Origin: JBDKVA01 sp039679375
GTDB taxonomy: Bacteria; Bacillota; Clostridia; Acetivibrionales; DTU013
DNA: 17,348 nucleotides
Assembly (NCBI GenBank): GCA_039679375.1
Contig: JBDKVA010000135.1
Span: 1 to 17,348, forward strand
Direction: 5' to 3'
Shown here: positions 5,768 through 13,540 of the stretch, in pieces
Layout: every line of letters starts with the position of its first letter
How positions within the stretch are numbered: the stretch's first letter is position 1
Translations under genes and position numbers: made by a program
The notes under the pieces: model-generated
Told to the model about the DNA's origin: nothing
The model's database searches: none
The model's input: only the letters and a program-made list of their open reading frames with translations

Positions 5768-7732
5768 CTATTTAATAATTTCTTTAAGATCATAGACGGC
5801 TATATTTTTTTCGAGCTGCTGTAAAAAATCTCCGGGTGCGTTTTTGGGGGGACTGTTTACTGCGAGACATTCATCAGCAGGAATTTTCTTTCCGTTCTTT
5901 ATCACCCAATCATTTATAGCGCTGTTTGATGCAATTATATCCGCCGGATTCATTCCGCCCGGGCTTCCGAGCAGCCTTGTGTCAACAATTACAAAGAATC
6001 TGAGCTCATTATTTACAATCATTTGCTTTAAAGAGTCTACAGTAAGTATTTTATCTCTTCCATTAAAGCCGCCAACCGCCATAATCGGTTTATCAGTGGC
6101 GAGAGACATCATGCATGACGTTATTGCGGAAGGCATCGCAACCAGATATTTTTCACCGTCATAATTTTCCGACACAAATTTCAACAGGGGCGATTTATCT
6201 GAAAAAAGATCTCTCGCCATGCTGCCGATGTTAATTGGTTCACTGCCCGCAGCTTTCGCCGCGCTGTACCCGACCGACAGTTCAGGTCCTGCCATGGGCA
6301 GATTGGCATTTGACCCGTAAACAGCAGGTGTTATAGACCAAATTGCAGGCGCAGCCAGGACACTGCTGATAAAAATAAATATAAGAGTCTTTTGAAGCTT
6401 CATGTTTTTTAAAACCTTTATAAACCTGGATAATGCAAGAAACAGCGAAGCAGAAACGCATATGCAGAGAATAACCCATGACAGCCATCCATTCCATTCA
6501 GAATACCGTTTAAGGATGATAAATTGAGTTATTCCGAGTATAAGCATTGATAAAGGCAATAGCCAGAATTTCCATTTAAAATTTTCCGTATAAAAGGCAT
6601 TTTTCAGCTCCTTAAGCCCGATTGCGCATATTGCGGCCGCAGATGGCGCCATTGTTGCCGTATAGTAGCTGTGAACAATCCCGCCAAAGCTGAAATAGAT
6701 ATACATTATGATAAATAATGATCCCCAATAAACAAGTGAAATTTGTTTTTCAAAACTTACTTTATATAATTTTCTATTATTGATTATAATTGCCAGGATC
6801 CCGATTAAAGCAAGCGGCAAAAGCCATCCTATCTGGCCTCCGTGCTCAGTCTCCAGCAGCCTTGTAAAACCGGTTGAACTGCGACGTTCCGCATTTTGAA
6901 CATCTCCGGTTGGCACAGAAGAAGCATCCTGTTGATTGCTGTAACCGGGTAACAGCCTCATAACTCCGTTGTAGCCTGCTGCAAGATCCAAAGCGCTGTT
7001 ATTTGAGCTGCTTCCGACGTACGGACGCTGATCTTCGGGTGTCAGGTCAACCGCAATGCACCAGGATAATGAAACAGTAACAAGAATCACTGAGGCAATT
7101 ATGAGGTTCCGTATGCGTTTAAAAATGCTCGATTTGGTAAAAAGCATATAGCAAAGATATATTGAAGGCAGTATCATATAAGCCTGTACCATTTTTATAT
7201 TAAATCCCAGGCCTACAAAAAATACAGAATAGATTAAAAAACGAAATTTTCCTGTGCTCAGGGCTTTTAATAAAAAATTGCCGGCAAGCAGCATGCATAA
7301 AATTAAAGTTGCGTCAAGATTGTTTGTCCGGCTTATTGCAGTAAAAACAGGTGTTATTGCAAGAATAAGCGATGCGAGCAGTGCCACTGGTTTCCCAAAC
7401 GGTTTTTGAAGCATTTTATATAGCAGGTATACTGAAGCTACGGACGCCAAAGCCTGAGGAAGTATTAATACCCATCCGTGAAGCCCGAAAACCGATGCGA
7501 ACAAGCATTCGATCCACAGCCCGAGAGCAGGTTTATCAACGCTGACGAAGCCTGCAGGGTCAAAAGATGCAAAAAAGAAATTACTCCAGCCCGTAAGCAT
7601 GCTTTTCACTGCGGCAGAGTAATAAGCGTTACTCCAGCCCTCGTTCCAGGAACCCCAGAGGTTTAGGCACACGGATGACAGCAAAACAAGAAAGAGACCG
7701 ATTTTGTATTTGTTTATTTTTATGAATTCCAT
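5768..7732 (-). CDS. GT39/ArnT-like GT-C glycosyltransferase (YkcB-like)
   Basis: This roughly 654-residue polytopic membrane protein carries the first-loop signature of ArnT/PMT enzymes, SVDKPALGLW, with Asp66 the likely catalytic residue. It has about a dozen hydrophobic helices in the first 480 residues, a long non-membrane loop (about 230-290), and a C-terminal soluble domain (about 500-654) like that of B. subtilis YkcB. It should take a sugar from a polyprenyl-phosphate carrier on the outer face and pass it to a cell-surface acceptor such as a teichoic acid, lipid or protein. I chose ATG 7732 because AAAGGCGG (7747-7740) sits 7 nt upstream; the in-frame ATG at 7765 (11 codons longer) has no ribosome binding site. 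It is the first gene of the leftward operon, divergent from the two-component system. Confidence 0.92.
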   Translation of the reverse strand: MEFIKINKYKIGLFLVLLSSVCLNLWGSWNEGWSNAYYSAAVKSMLTGWSNFFFASFDPAGFVSVDKPALGLWIECLFASVFGLHGWVLILPQALASVASVYLLYKMLQKPFGKPVALLASLILAITPVFTAISRTNNLDATLILCMLLAGNFLLKALSTGKFRFLIYSVFFVGLGFNIKMVQAYMILPSIYLCYMLFTKSSIFKRIRNLIIASVILVTVSLSWCIAVDLTPEDQRPYVGSSSNNSALDLAAGYNGVMRLLPGYSNQQDASSVPTGDVQNAERRSSTGFTRLLETEHGGQIGWLLPLALIGILAIIINNRKLYKVSFEKQISLVYWGSLFIIMYIYFSFGGIVHSYYTATMAPSAAAICAIGLKELKNAFYTENFKWKFWLLPLSMLILGITQFIILKRYSEWNGWLSWVILCICVSASLFLALSRFIKVLKNMKLQKTLIFIFISSVLAAPAIWSITPAVYGSNANLPMAGPELSVGYSAAKAAGSEPINIGSMARDLFSDKSPLLKFVSENYDGEKYLVAMPSAITSCMMSLATDKPIMAVGGFNGRDKILTVDSLKQMIVNNELRFFVIVDTRLLGSPGGMNPADIIASNSAINDWVIKNGKKIPADECLAVNSPPKNAPGDFLQQLEKNIAVYDLKEIIK

Positions 7733-7769
7733 AAAATAACCGCCTTTATAATTTGTACCAAGCATCTTT

Positions 7770-7802
7770 ATTGTAATGAATCAAGCTTAATCCTTTCTTA
7801 AA
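7770..7802 (-). promoter_or_regulatory. promoter of the glycosylation operon with OmpR-type direct repeat
   Basis: On the minus strand TTTAAG (7802-7797) and ATTAAG (7791-7786) form a direct repeat with 11-bp periodicity. Exactly 10 nt further is a -10 hexamer, TACAAT (7775-7770), which is 37 nt upstream of the ATG at 7732. An 11-bp direct repeat abutting the -10 is how OmpR/PhoB-family activators place themselves over the -35 region. The same geometry recurs on the + strand of this intergenic region. Confidence 0.6.
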
Positions 7803-7816
7803 GAATAAAAAGTTTT

Positions 7817-7849
7817 TTTAAGCCGGCTTTAAGGTTTATCAGGTATAAT
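7817..7849 (+). promoter_or_regulatory. promoter of the two-component operon with OmpR-type direct repeat
   Basis: TTTAAG occurs at 7817-7822 and 7828-7833 (11-bp period, 5-nt spacer CCGGC), followed after exactly 10 nt by a perfect -10 TATAAT (7844-7849). There is no TTGACA-like -35 at normal spacing, so the promoter probably needs an activator. The palindrome AAGCCGGCTT (7820-7829) overlaps the repeat. Autoregulation by the downstream response regulator is the natural inference. Confidence 0.62.
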
Positions 7850-7886
7850 TGAATCGTAGTAAAAATGCTGAAGGTGGTGGCCTATA

Positions 7887-8564
7887 TTGAAAATTCTGCT
7901 TATTGAGGATGAAGTGAATCTATCAGAAGCTCTTGAATACACTCTTAAAAAGAATAACTATGTTGTAGATACCGCTTTTGACGGAGACAGGGGACAGAAA
8001 ATGGCTGAAACCGGGATTTACAACATTATCGTGCTGGACCGTATGCTGCCCGGCAAAGAAGGCCTTGATGTTTTGAAAGCATTGCGCATGGAAGGTATAA
8101 CTACTCCTGTGATTTTCCTTACCGCCAGGGATGGTGTGAAAGACCGGATCGAAGGGCTTAACAGCGGCGCCGACGACTATCTTGTAAAACCCTTTTCCAG
8201 GGAAGAACTGCTGGCTAGAATTAATGCTGTAGCAAGAAGGCAGACTGATCTAATCAGGAACGAAATTTACAAAATAGGAAAGATAAATTTCAAACCTCTG
8301 AAGGGGGAAATAGAGTGTTCGGGCAGATTAATGAAGCTGACGTCAAAGGAGTCTCAGATTTTTGAAATCCTGCTTATAAACAAGAACCTCGTTGTCACAA
8401 AGGAACAACTGCTTGAGAAGATATGGGGTTTTAAGTGTGAAGTAGAGCTAAACAACATTGAGGTTTATTTATCTTATTTGCGAAAAAAGTTAAAGGAGCT
8501 GGAAAACCAAATTATTATTGAAACAATACGTGGCAGCGGATATTGTCTGAAAGAGGTGAAGTAG
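7887..8564 (+). CDS. OmpR-family response regulator
   Basis: This 225-residue two-domain regulator has a receiver domain (about 1-118) with an acidic pocket at Glu8-Asp9, the phosphoacceptor Asp51 (VLDRMLPG), the conserved Thr in FLTARD and the Lys in LVKPF. A C-terminal winged-helix DNA-binding domain (about 130-225) ends in the typical ETIRGSGYCL. It starts at TTG 7887, the only plausible start, with AAGGTGGTGG just upstream. It is followed directly by its kinase gene. The two mirrored 11-bp repeat promoters upstream make it the likely regulator of both divergent operons. The signal is unknown; cell-envelope stress or antimicrobial exposure would suit the glycosyltransferase neighbours. Confidence 0.95.
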   Translation: MKILLIEDEVNLSEALEYTLKKNNYVVDTAFDGDRGQKMAETGIYNIIVLDRMLPGKEGLDVLKALRMEGITTPVIFLTARDGVKDRIEGLNSGADDYLVKPFSREELLARINAVARRQTDLIRNEIYKIGKINFKPLKGEIECSGRLMKLTSKESQIFEILLINKNLVVTKEQLLEKIWGFKCEVELNNIEVYLSYLRKKLKELENQIIIETIRGSGYCLKEVK

Positions 8565-9824
8565 TTGTTCAAGCGGCTTAAAACCAAGCTGATCCTTATA
8601 AATATGCTTTTAATTTCGGCAGTTTTAATTTTTGCCACCTGTGCCGTATACCTGATGACAAAGCGGGGAATCAGCCAGCAATCCGACATGCTGATGCATA
8701 GCATCGCCAAGGAGGAAAAGCTATATATACAGGAAAATGAACCGGCAGGCGAAGATGCGGAATTGATTCGGCCTCAAAATAATAATATGGAAGACAGAAT
8801 TCTGACCGGTGTTTTTTATGCTAAAATTAAGCCTGACGGTGAAATTCTTGAAAATTCGGCAAGCGCGGCTTATCTCAGGCAAAATGCCGGTTATGCGGTA
8901 AAAAAGGCGGCTGAAGGCAAGGAGCTTAGTGGCTGTATCAGATTGAATTCACTTAATTTAAAGTATATAAAAGTGCAAAAGAACTATGGGTTTATTATTG
9001 TCTTTTTTGATACCAGTCTTGAAGATAGTATCCTGAGCCGTTTGATGTATACTACGATTGCCATAGGCATAATAAGCCTTGCGCTGATCTTTTTTGTCAG
9101 CCTGTATCTGGCAGGTAAGGCAATCGCCCCTGTTAAAAGCTCATGGGAAAAGCAGAATGCATTTGCAGCCGATGCTTCCCATGAGCTTCGCACACCGCTT
9201 GCCATTGTAAACTCCAATCTTGAAATTGTCATGGAAAACGACGAAAATATAGTTCGAAGTCAAAGCAAATGGCTGGGAAATATACAGCAAGAAATAAAAC
9301 GGATGTCAAAATTGGTTGAAGATTTATTATTCCTTGCCAGAGCCGATATGCATGAAGATGAGACAGTTATGGACCAATTTAACGTAAGTAATTCCGCAAA
9401 CCAAATAATAGAGGTATTTAAACCTCTGCTGGATAAAAAATCCTTAAGCCTTTTAAGCAATATTCAAGCGAATGTTGTTGCAAGAGGTAATGAAGGAAGA
9501 ATAAAGCAGCTATTGACAATTTTGATTGATAATGCTTTCAATCACACTCAAAGCGGAGGCAGAATCAGTCTGGATCTGACTAAAAGCGGGGATTTCTACG
9601 AAATTGTTGTAAGCGATACCGGAGAAGGCATACCCGAAAAAGAAATAGATAAAATTTTCGAGCGTTTTTACAGAGTTGACAAATCACGTTCAAGAAGCTA
9701 CGGAGGATCGGGCTTGGGATTATCCATTGCGCAATGCATAGTGAAGGAGCATAGGGGAAGTATTTTGGTGCATAGTGAAGTGGGAAAAGGCACAGAATTC
9801 AGGATTCGATTACCGATAGAATGA
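8565..9824 (+). CDS. sensor histidine kinase, cognate partner of the upstream regulator
   Basis: This 419-residue membrane kinase has two membrane helices (about 9-31 and 160-185) enclosing a sensor region of about 125 residues outside the membrane. The H-box is ASHELRTPL with phosphorylated His206. The N-box (IDNAFNHT), G1 (DTGEGIP), F-box (FERFYRVDKSRS) and G2 (GGSGLGLS) are all present, so it should be active. A full HAMP linker is not evident; the link from the second helix to the H-box is short. The TTG start immediately follows the TAG stop of the regulator gene, with AAAGAGGTGA inside that gene's end, so the two are translationally coupled. The sensor domain matches no named family I know. 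Confidence 0.94.
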   Translation: MFKRLKTKLILINMLLISAVLIFATCAVYLMTKRGISQQSDMLMHSIAKEEKLYIQENEPAGEDAELIRPQNNNMEDRILTGVFYAKIKPDGEILENSASAAYLRQNAGYAVKKAAEGKELSGCIRLNSLNLKYIKVQKNYGFIIVFFDTSLEDSILSRLMYTTIAIGIISLALIFFVSLYLAGKAIAPVKSSWEKQNAFAADASHELRTPLAIVNSNLEIVMENDENIVRSQSKWLGNIQQEIKRMSKLVEDLLFLARADMHEDETVMDQFNVSNSANQIIEVFKPLLDKKSLSLLSNIQANVVARGNEGRIKQLLTILIDNAFNHTQSGGRISLDLTKSGDFYEIVVSDTGEGIPEKEIDKIFERFYRVDKSRSRSYGGSGLGLSIAQCIVKEHRGSILVHSEVGKGTEFRIRLPIE

Positions 9825-10016
9825 TAACCTTCACATTTATGCGCCTCTCAAGAAATCAATTCGCGCGCGGGTTAACTGAATCATATAATAAATTATACCT
9901 GAAATACGTTCAGAAAATTTCATTCAATTAATATAGTCGGCGTTTAAACTGAGTTTAATGAAGCGCCACAGTGACAATCCGTATGAGAGAAGCGGCGAGT
10001 AAGGGGGGCGGAGTTT

Positions 10017-11696
10017 ATGCTGCGCAGTGCAATTGCCGGAAAACACCTGATAAAGCTGACAGAGGCTTTTAACAGCGACGGCTTTGAAATCGCAAGAGTT
10101 GTTACATATAACGGCAGGCTTGGTATAGCCGCCGAAAGCAGAACCGCTGTGAATTATGATACGGGAAAACCTAAAAGAGCATATTATCTGGAAGGCACGC
10201 CATATGAGTCTGGCTTTCTGATGGGCAGTCTTGCTGAGGAAGAGATATCGCGTATGACAATGGAATTTGCCGACAAGGTGGTATTTTCCTTCATTGGAAG
10301 CAAAGTACTTGAAAAAATGAAGCTGATTCAGGAGACACTTATCCGTTTGATCTATTCACTGTCAAAGGAAGTGTGGTCTCAACTGCGTCTGGAGATAAAA
10401 GACGAGATACAAGGTATATATGACGGCTGCAAAAGCCGTAATAAAAAAACACGGGTTGATATGGAGCATTTGATCGTGCTGAACACCGGTATCGACATTA
10501 TATGCTCCAGGGTTTACCCGGGTAATCTTTTCAGAGATAGATTACGCGATATAGAGCCCGAAGACTTCAGGATACCGTTCATGTGCAATGCCTTTACCAT
10601 AAGCGGGAAAAGCGCAGGTGACGGATATTTCTTCGGAAGGGACTTTATGTTCCCTACAGCGGATGTTTTTCAGGATATGGCAGCCATGGTAGTGTACAAT
10701 CCCGCTCATGCAATCGGTAAAGAGGCAATACCGATGATAAGCGTGACGGCTCCTGGTATGGCCGGCAGTATATCTTCAATGAACATGTACGGAGTTGCAA
10801 TGGGTGTAAATATGTCGCCAGGCACCAACTGCGATCCTCAAAACATCGGGACCAATTCCTTACTGCTGGCAAGGCTATGTGCACAGTATTGCAGCAGTGC
10901 GGAAGCAGCCGTCGGACTAATGGCGGAAACAACCAGAGGTGTTTCATGGAACTACATCATAGCAGATGGCAGAAATGAGCGTTCATGTGTGGCAGAAGCC
11001 GGGGCATCCGGTGATGTTCCTGATGTTACGCAGTTCCCCGAGGATGATTTCAGACCGTATCTGCCCGATTCGGATTTTATTGATAAGCACAGGACCGAAC
11101 TATTCCGGAACGGTATCATGGTCCGGTGGAATGATTATAAATACCCTCTTGAATATCTGACCTTCAATCATCGGCTATGGGATTATTACAATAAAAAGCA
11201 TCATACAAATAAAAAAATCAATACGGGTGCATTTTCCGAAAATAGCTATATCAATAAAATAAATGAGAAAAACTGCCCATCTTCCTTTTACTTTGCGCCC
11301 CAAAGAGAGGAGAGGGACGATGTACTCATCGCAGCAAATCACTACATCATACCTGAAATGCGCTATTTCGCAATGAGCCGCTGGACGGCGGGAATAATAG
11401 GTGACAGGGTCAATGACCTGCAGTGGCGGTATGATGAACTGAACAGGCTCATCTATGATGAACTCTCCGGGAAGGGAAGTATAGGATTTGAAAAAGCAAA
11501 AGAGCTCATTAGCTTTCTTACGCCATCGGGCAAAAATCCAGGCTACTATTCGGAAAACCCCAGGAGCAAAGACGGCAGGGAGATACGGATCGAGGGATGC
11601 GATTCCGTATTTGACCTGAAAAACATGGTGGTGGAAAGCCACTACGGCTATTACTGCGATAAATGGGTCAGGCTTTCTCTGATGAAGTATATATAA
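10017..11696 (+). CDS. C45-like Ntn hydrolase / acyltransferase
   Basis: This 559-residue protein resembles the C45 family (acyl-CoA:6-aminopenicillanate acyltransferase-like, autoproteolytic Ntn hydrolases). Features are a GTPYESGFLMG-like N-terminal block, a candidate nucleophile Cys190 in the stretch MCNAFTISGKS (the CTSF-type site at which C45 proteins self-cleave), and then GYFFGRDFMF, as in the conserved HGRNLDW region. If processed, it would give an alpha chain of about 189 residues and a beta chain of about 370. No signal peptide is apparent, so it should act in the cytoplasm. Substrates of this family are mostly unknown amides or acylated peptides. A GGGGGGCGGAG site precedes the ATG. 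The gene seems to stand alone, with 192 bp of gene-free DNA before it and 104 bp after. Confidence 0.72.
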   Translation: MLRSAIAGKHLIKLTEAFNSDGFEIARVVTYNGRLGIAAESRTAVNYDTGKPKRAYYLEGTPYESGFLMGSLAEEEISRMTMEFADKVVFSFIGSKVLEKMKLIQETLIRLIYSLSKEVWSQLRLEIKDEIQGIYDGCKSRNKKTRVDMEHLIVLNTGIDIICSRVYPGNLFRDRLRDIEPEDFRIPFMCNAFTISGKSAGDGYFFGRDFMFPTADVFQDMAAMVVYNPAHAIGKEAIPMISVTAPGMAGSISSMNMYGVAMGVNMSPGTNCDPQNIGTNSLLLARLCAQYCSSAEAAVGLMAETTRGVSWNYIIADGRNERSCVAEAGASGDVPDVTQFPEDDFRPYLPDSDFIDKHRTELFRNGIMVRWNDYKYPLEYLTFNHRLWDYYNKKHHTNKKINTGAFSENSYINKINEKNCPSSFYFAPQREERDDVLIAANHYIIPEMRYFAMSRWTAGIIGDRVNDLQWRYDELNRLIYDELSGKGSIGFEKAKELISFLTPSGKNPGYYSENPRSKDGREIRIEGCDSVFDLKNMVVESHYGYYCDKWVRLSLMKYI

Positions 11697-11714
11697 AGGA
11701 CTCAAAGGCAGAAC

Positions 11715-11742
11715 TTGTTATTGTGTGGAATTTGGTTATAAT
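11715..11742 (+). promoter_or_regulatory. candidate promoter of the cyclophilin gene
   Basis: TTGTTA (11715-11720) and a perfect TATAAT (11737-11742) are spaced 16 nt apart, 58 nt upstream of the ATG at 11801. The -35 is only a partial match. Confidence 0.5.
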
Positions 11743-11800
11743 AATAGAAGACATATTGGAATAACTTGCATGTTCACAAATAAAAATTAAGGAGAAAAAA

Positions 11801-12322
11801 ATGGCAAAGAATCCTGTGGCTACAATTGAAATGGAAAACGGAAAAATAATGAAGGCTGAGCTTTACCCCGATATTGCTCCCAATACGGTTCGAAACTTTA
11901 TATCGCTAGCGAATAACGGTTACTACAATGGATTGATCTTTCACCGAGTCATACCGGGCTTCATGATACAGGGAGGATGCCCGCAGGGGTCTGGCATGGG
12001 CGGACCGGGTTATTCCATCAAGGGCGAATTCTCCGGGAACGGCTTCAACAATACTTTGAAGCACGATCGTGGCATCTTGTCGATGGCCAGGTCAGCAAGG
12101 CCTGATTCCGCAGGCTCGCAGTTCTTTATCATGGTCGCGAAAGCGCCTCATCTGGACGGTCAGTATGCCGCCTTCGGCAAAATCATTGAGGGCATGGAGG
12201 AAGCAGACAGGATCGTCGGCGTAAAACGCGACTACAACGACAAGCCAAGGGAGGATCAGCGGATGAAGAGCATCACGGTTGACACCTTCGGCGAAAATTA
12301 CGGTGAAGTAGAAAAGATATAA
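11801..12322 (+). CDS. cyclophilin-type peptidyl-prolyl cis-trans isomerase
   Basis: This 173-residue single-domain cyclophilin lacks a signal peptide and so acts in the cytoplasm as a proline isomerase and folding helper. The catalytic FHRVIPGFMIQGG block is intact, with Arg49 equivalent to the catalytic Arg55 of human cyclophilin A. The active-site segments MARSARPDSAGSQFFI and LDGQYAAFG follow. The length is normal for short bacterial enzymes. AAGGAG precedes the ATG. It has its own promoter and converges on hydE with a 17-nt gap. Confidence 0.95.
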   Translation: MAKNPVATIEMENGKIMKAELYPDIAPNTVRNFISLANNGYYNGLIFHRVIPGFMIQGGCPQGSGMGGPGYSIKGEFSGNGFNNTLKHDRGILSMARSARPDSAGSQFFIMVAKAPHLDGQYAAFGKIIEGMEEADRIVGVKRDYNDKPREDQRMKSITVDTFGENYGEVEKI

Positions 12323-12339
12323 AAAATTACGTCTAGCCT

Positions 12340-13404
12340 TTAACCTGCCCAATCTCCTCTGGAAAAGTCCGGTTCAAAGCCGGCGGAACGTATCCGCGCC
12401 GACAGGCAGCCCAGGCACTCCGCTGCTTCTTCACCCGTGCAGATTTTATTGTCATAGAGGGAGTAATCTTTGCGATGCTGTACAGGCGAGAGGTTTGGCA
12501 TGACAACATTGGCGCCGGCTCCAAGGCCTTTCTCCCGGCCATTCGGGTCCACTGTTCCAAGTGCGGTTGTAGCCGGCAAAAGCACTTTCGGAAGCATTAG
12601 CCGGACAAGTGCCAGCATGATTAAAGTGAGATCGGCAGAAGGAGTCTTTTTATCGGCAAAAATGGTATCTTTATGGGGAATGAAAGGTCCTATGCCTGCC
12701 ATATGCGGCTGCAGCTCCCTGAGAAATAACAAATCGGCTGCAAGATCTTCATAGGTCTGATATGGTGATTGCACCATAAAACCGGCGCCTACCTGGTAGC
12801 CTATTTCTTTTAATATATAGAGGCACTTTTTGCGATGCTCAAGGCTCATACCGCACGGGTGCAGGCGAGCATAATGTGATTCTGCTGCTGTTTCGTGCCG
12901 GAGCAGGTAGCGGTCGGCGCCTGCATAAAAGTAACGACGGTAGCTTTCCTCCGGTTTTTCACCGAGGGACAGTGTTACAGCGCATTCGGGGTAGCGCTGC
13001 TTTATATCGGATATGATCCCGCACATGCGGTCATCATTATAGCTGAGATCCTCACCGCTTTGCAGCACAAAGGTGCGAAAACCCAATCGATACCCTTTAT
13101 TGCAGCACTCCAGGATTTCCTCCCTGGAAAGCCTGTATCTTGCTGCATTTCTATTGCTTCTTCGAATACCGCAATAAAAGCAGTCATTCCTGCAATAGCT
13201 GCTGAATTCAATCAACCCGCGGAAGTATACTTTGTTGCCGTAATAAGTGCGTCTTTGCTCCAGTGCTGCTTTAAACAGAGACTCACGGTCGGCATGCGGG
13301 GCAGAGGCGTAGTAAGCTATGATAGCTGCCAGTTCTTCCTTATTTCCGCTCAGAAGCTTCAGTGTCATTTCACTTTGCACCATAGGTTCTGATGTATCCT
13401 TCAT
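12340..13404 (-). CDS. hydE: [FeFe] hydrogenase H-cluster maturase HydE (radical SAM)
   Basis: This 354-residue radical SAM enzyme has CxxxCxxC at Cys71, Cys75 and Cys78 in the HydE context FSSYCRNDCFYCGIRRSN, the SGED segment, and the conserved block around GIGPFIPH. HydE acts with HydF and HydG to build the azadithiolate-bridged two-iron subcluster of [FeFe] hydrogenase. The C-terminal region keeps a CX7CX2C motif (CTGEEAAECLGC), the site of the accessory Fe-S cluster seen in Thermotoga HydE and missing in many homologues. ATG 13404 is preferred: GGAGG lies 5 nt upstream, and the in-frame GTG at 13416 overlaps that site. No hydF, hydG or hydrogenase gene is in the window, so the maturation set is scattered. 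The BioB-like relative PylB is a less likely alternative. Confidence 0.92.
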   Translation of the reverse strand: MKDTSEPMVQSEMTLKLLSGNKEELAAIIAYYASAPHADRESLFKAALEQRRTYYGNKVYFRGLIEFSSYCRNDCFYCGIRRSNRNAARYRLSREEILECCNKGYRLGFRTFVLQSGEDLSYNDDRMCGIISDIKQRYPECAVTLSLGEKPEESYRRYFYAGADRYLLRHETAAESHYARLHPCGMSLEHRKKCLYILKEIGYQVGAGFMVQSPYQTYEDLAADLLFLRELQPHMAGIGPFIPHKDTIFADKKTPSADLTLIMLALVRLMLPKVLLPATTALGTVDPNGREKGLGAGANVVMPNLSPVQHRKDYSLYDNKICTGEEAAECLGCLSARIRSAGFEPDFSRGDWAG

Positions 13405-13439
13405 AAAATCCTCCACTCAATAATTGACATCTTACAACA

Positions 13440-13457
13440 TTGATAAAAAAATATCAA
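13440..13457. promoter_or_regulatory. inverted repeat TTGATA-A6-TATCAA, possible operator
   Basis: Perfect 6-bp arms around six A's lie in the divergent region between hydE and the methyltransferase gene, 36 bp upstream of the hydE ATG. A dyad of this size could be a repressor site or a bent-DNA promoter element. There is no direct support beyond symmetry and place. Confidence 0.3.
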
Positions 13458-13506
13458 GCGCATTTTTAACAGAGTCTATTACCCTATCGCTTTGATGTCT
13501 GCATTG

Positions 13507-13515
13507 TGGTATCAT
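13507..13515 (+). promoter_or_regulatory. possible extended -10 for the methyltransferase gene
   Basis: TGGTATCAT has the TGn extension ahead of TATCAT, 26 nt before the ATG at 13541. No matching -35 is seen, so the call is weak. Confidence 0.3.
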
Positions 13516-13540
13516 TATTGGCAGGGAGAAAATTGCGGAC

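Noticed and set aside
7733..7765. Upstream ATG (7765) as start of the GT39 protein
   Set aside because: It lacks a ribosome binding site and adds 11 residues ahead of the natural N-terminal Lys/membrane segment; ATG 7732 has AAAGGCGG at ideal spacing.
9825..10016. Terminator or promoter between the kinase and the C45-like gene
   Set aside because: A TATAAT occurs at 9884-9889 but without a -35, and only a weak GGCG/CGCC hairpin (9939-9967) without T-tract is present; neither is convincing.
11175..11705. 176-codon minus-strand ORF opposite the C45-like gene
   Set aside because: Its sequence is not protein-like, and the opposite strand carries a gene with family motifs and a strong ribosome binding site.
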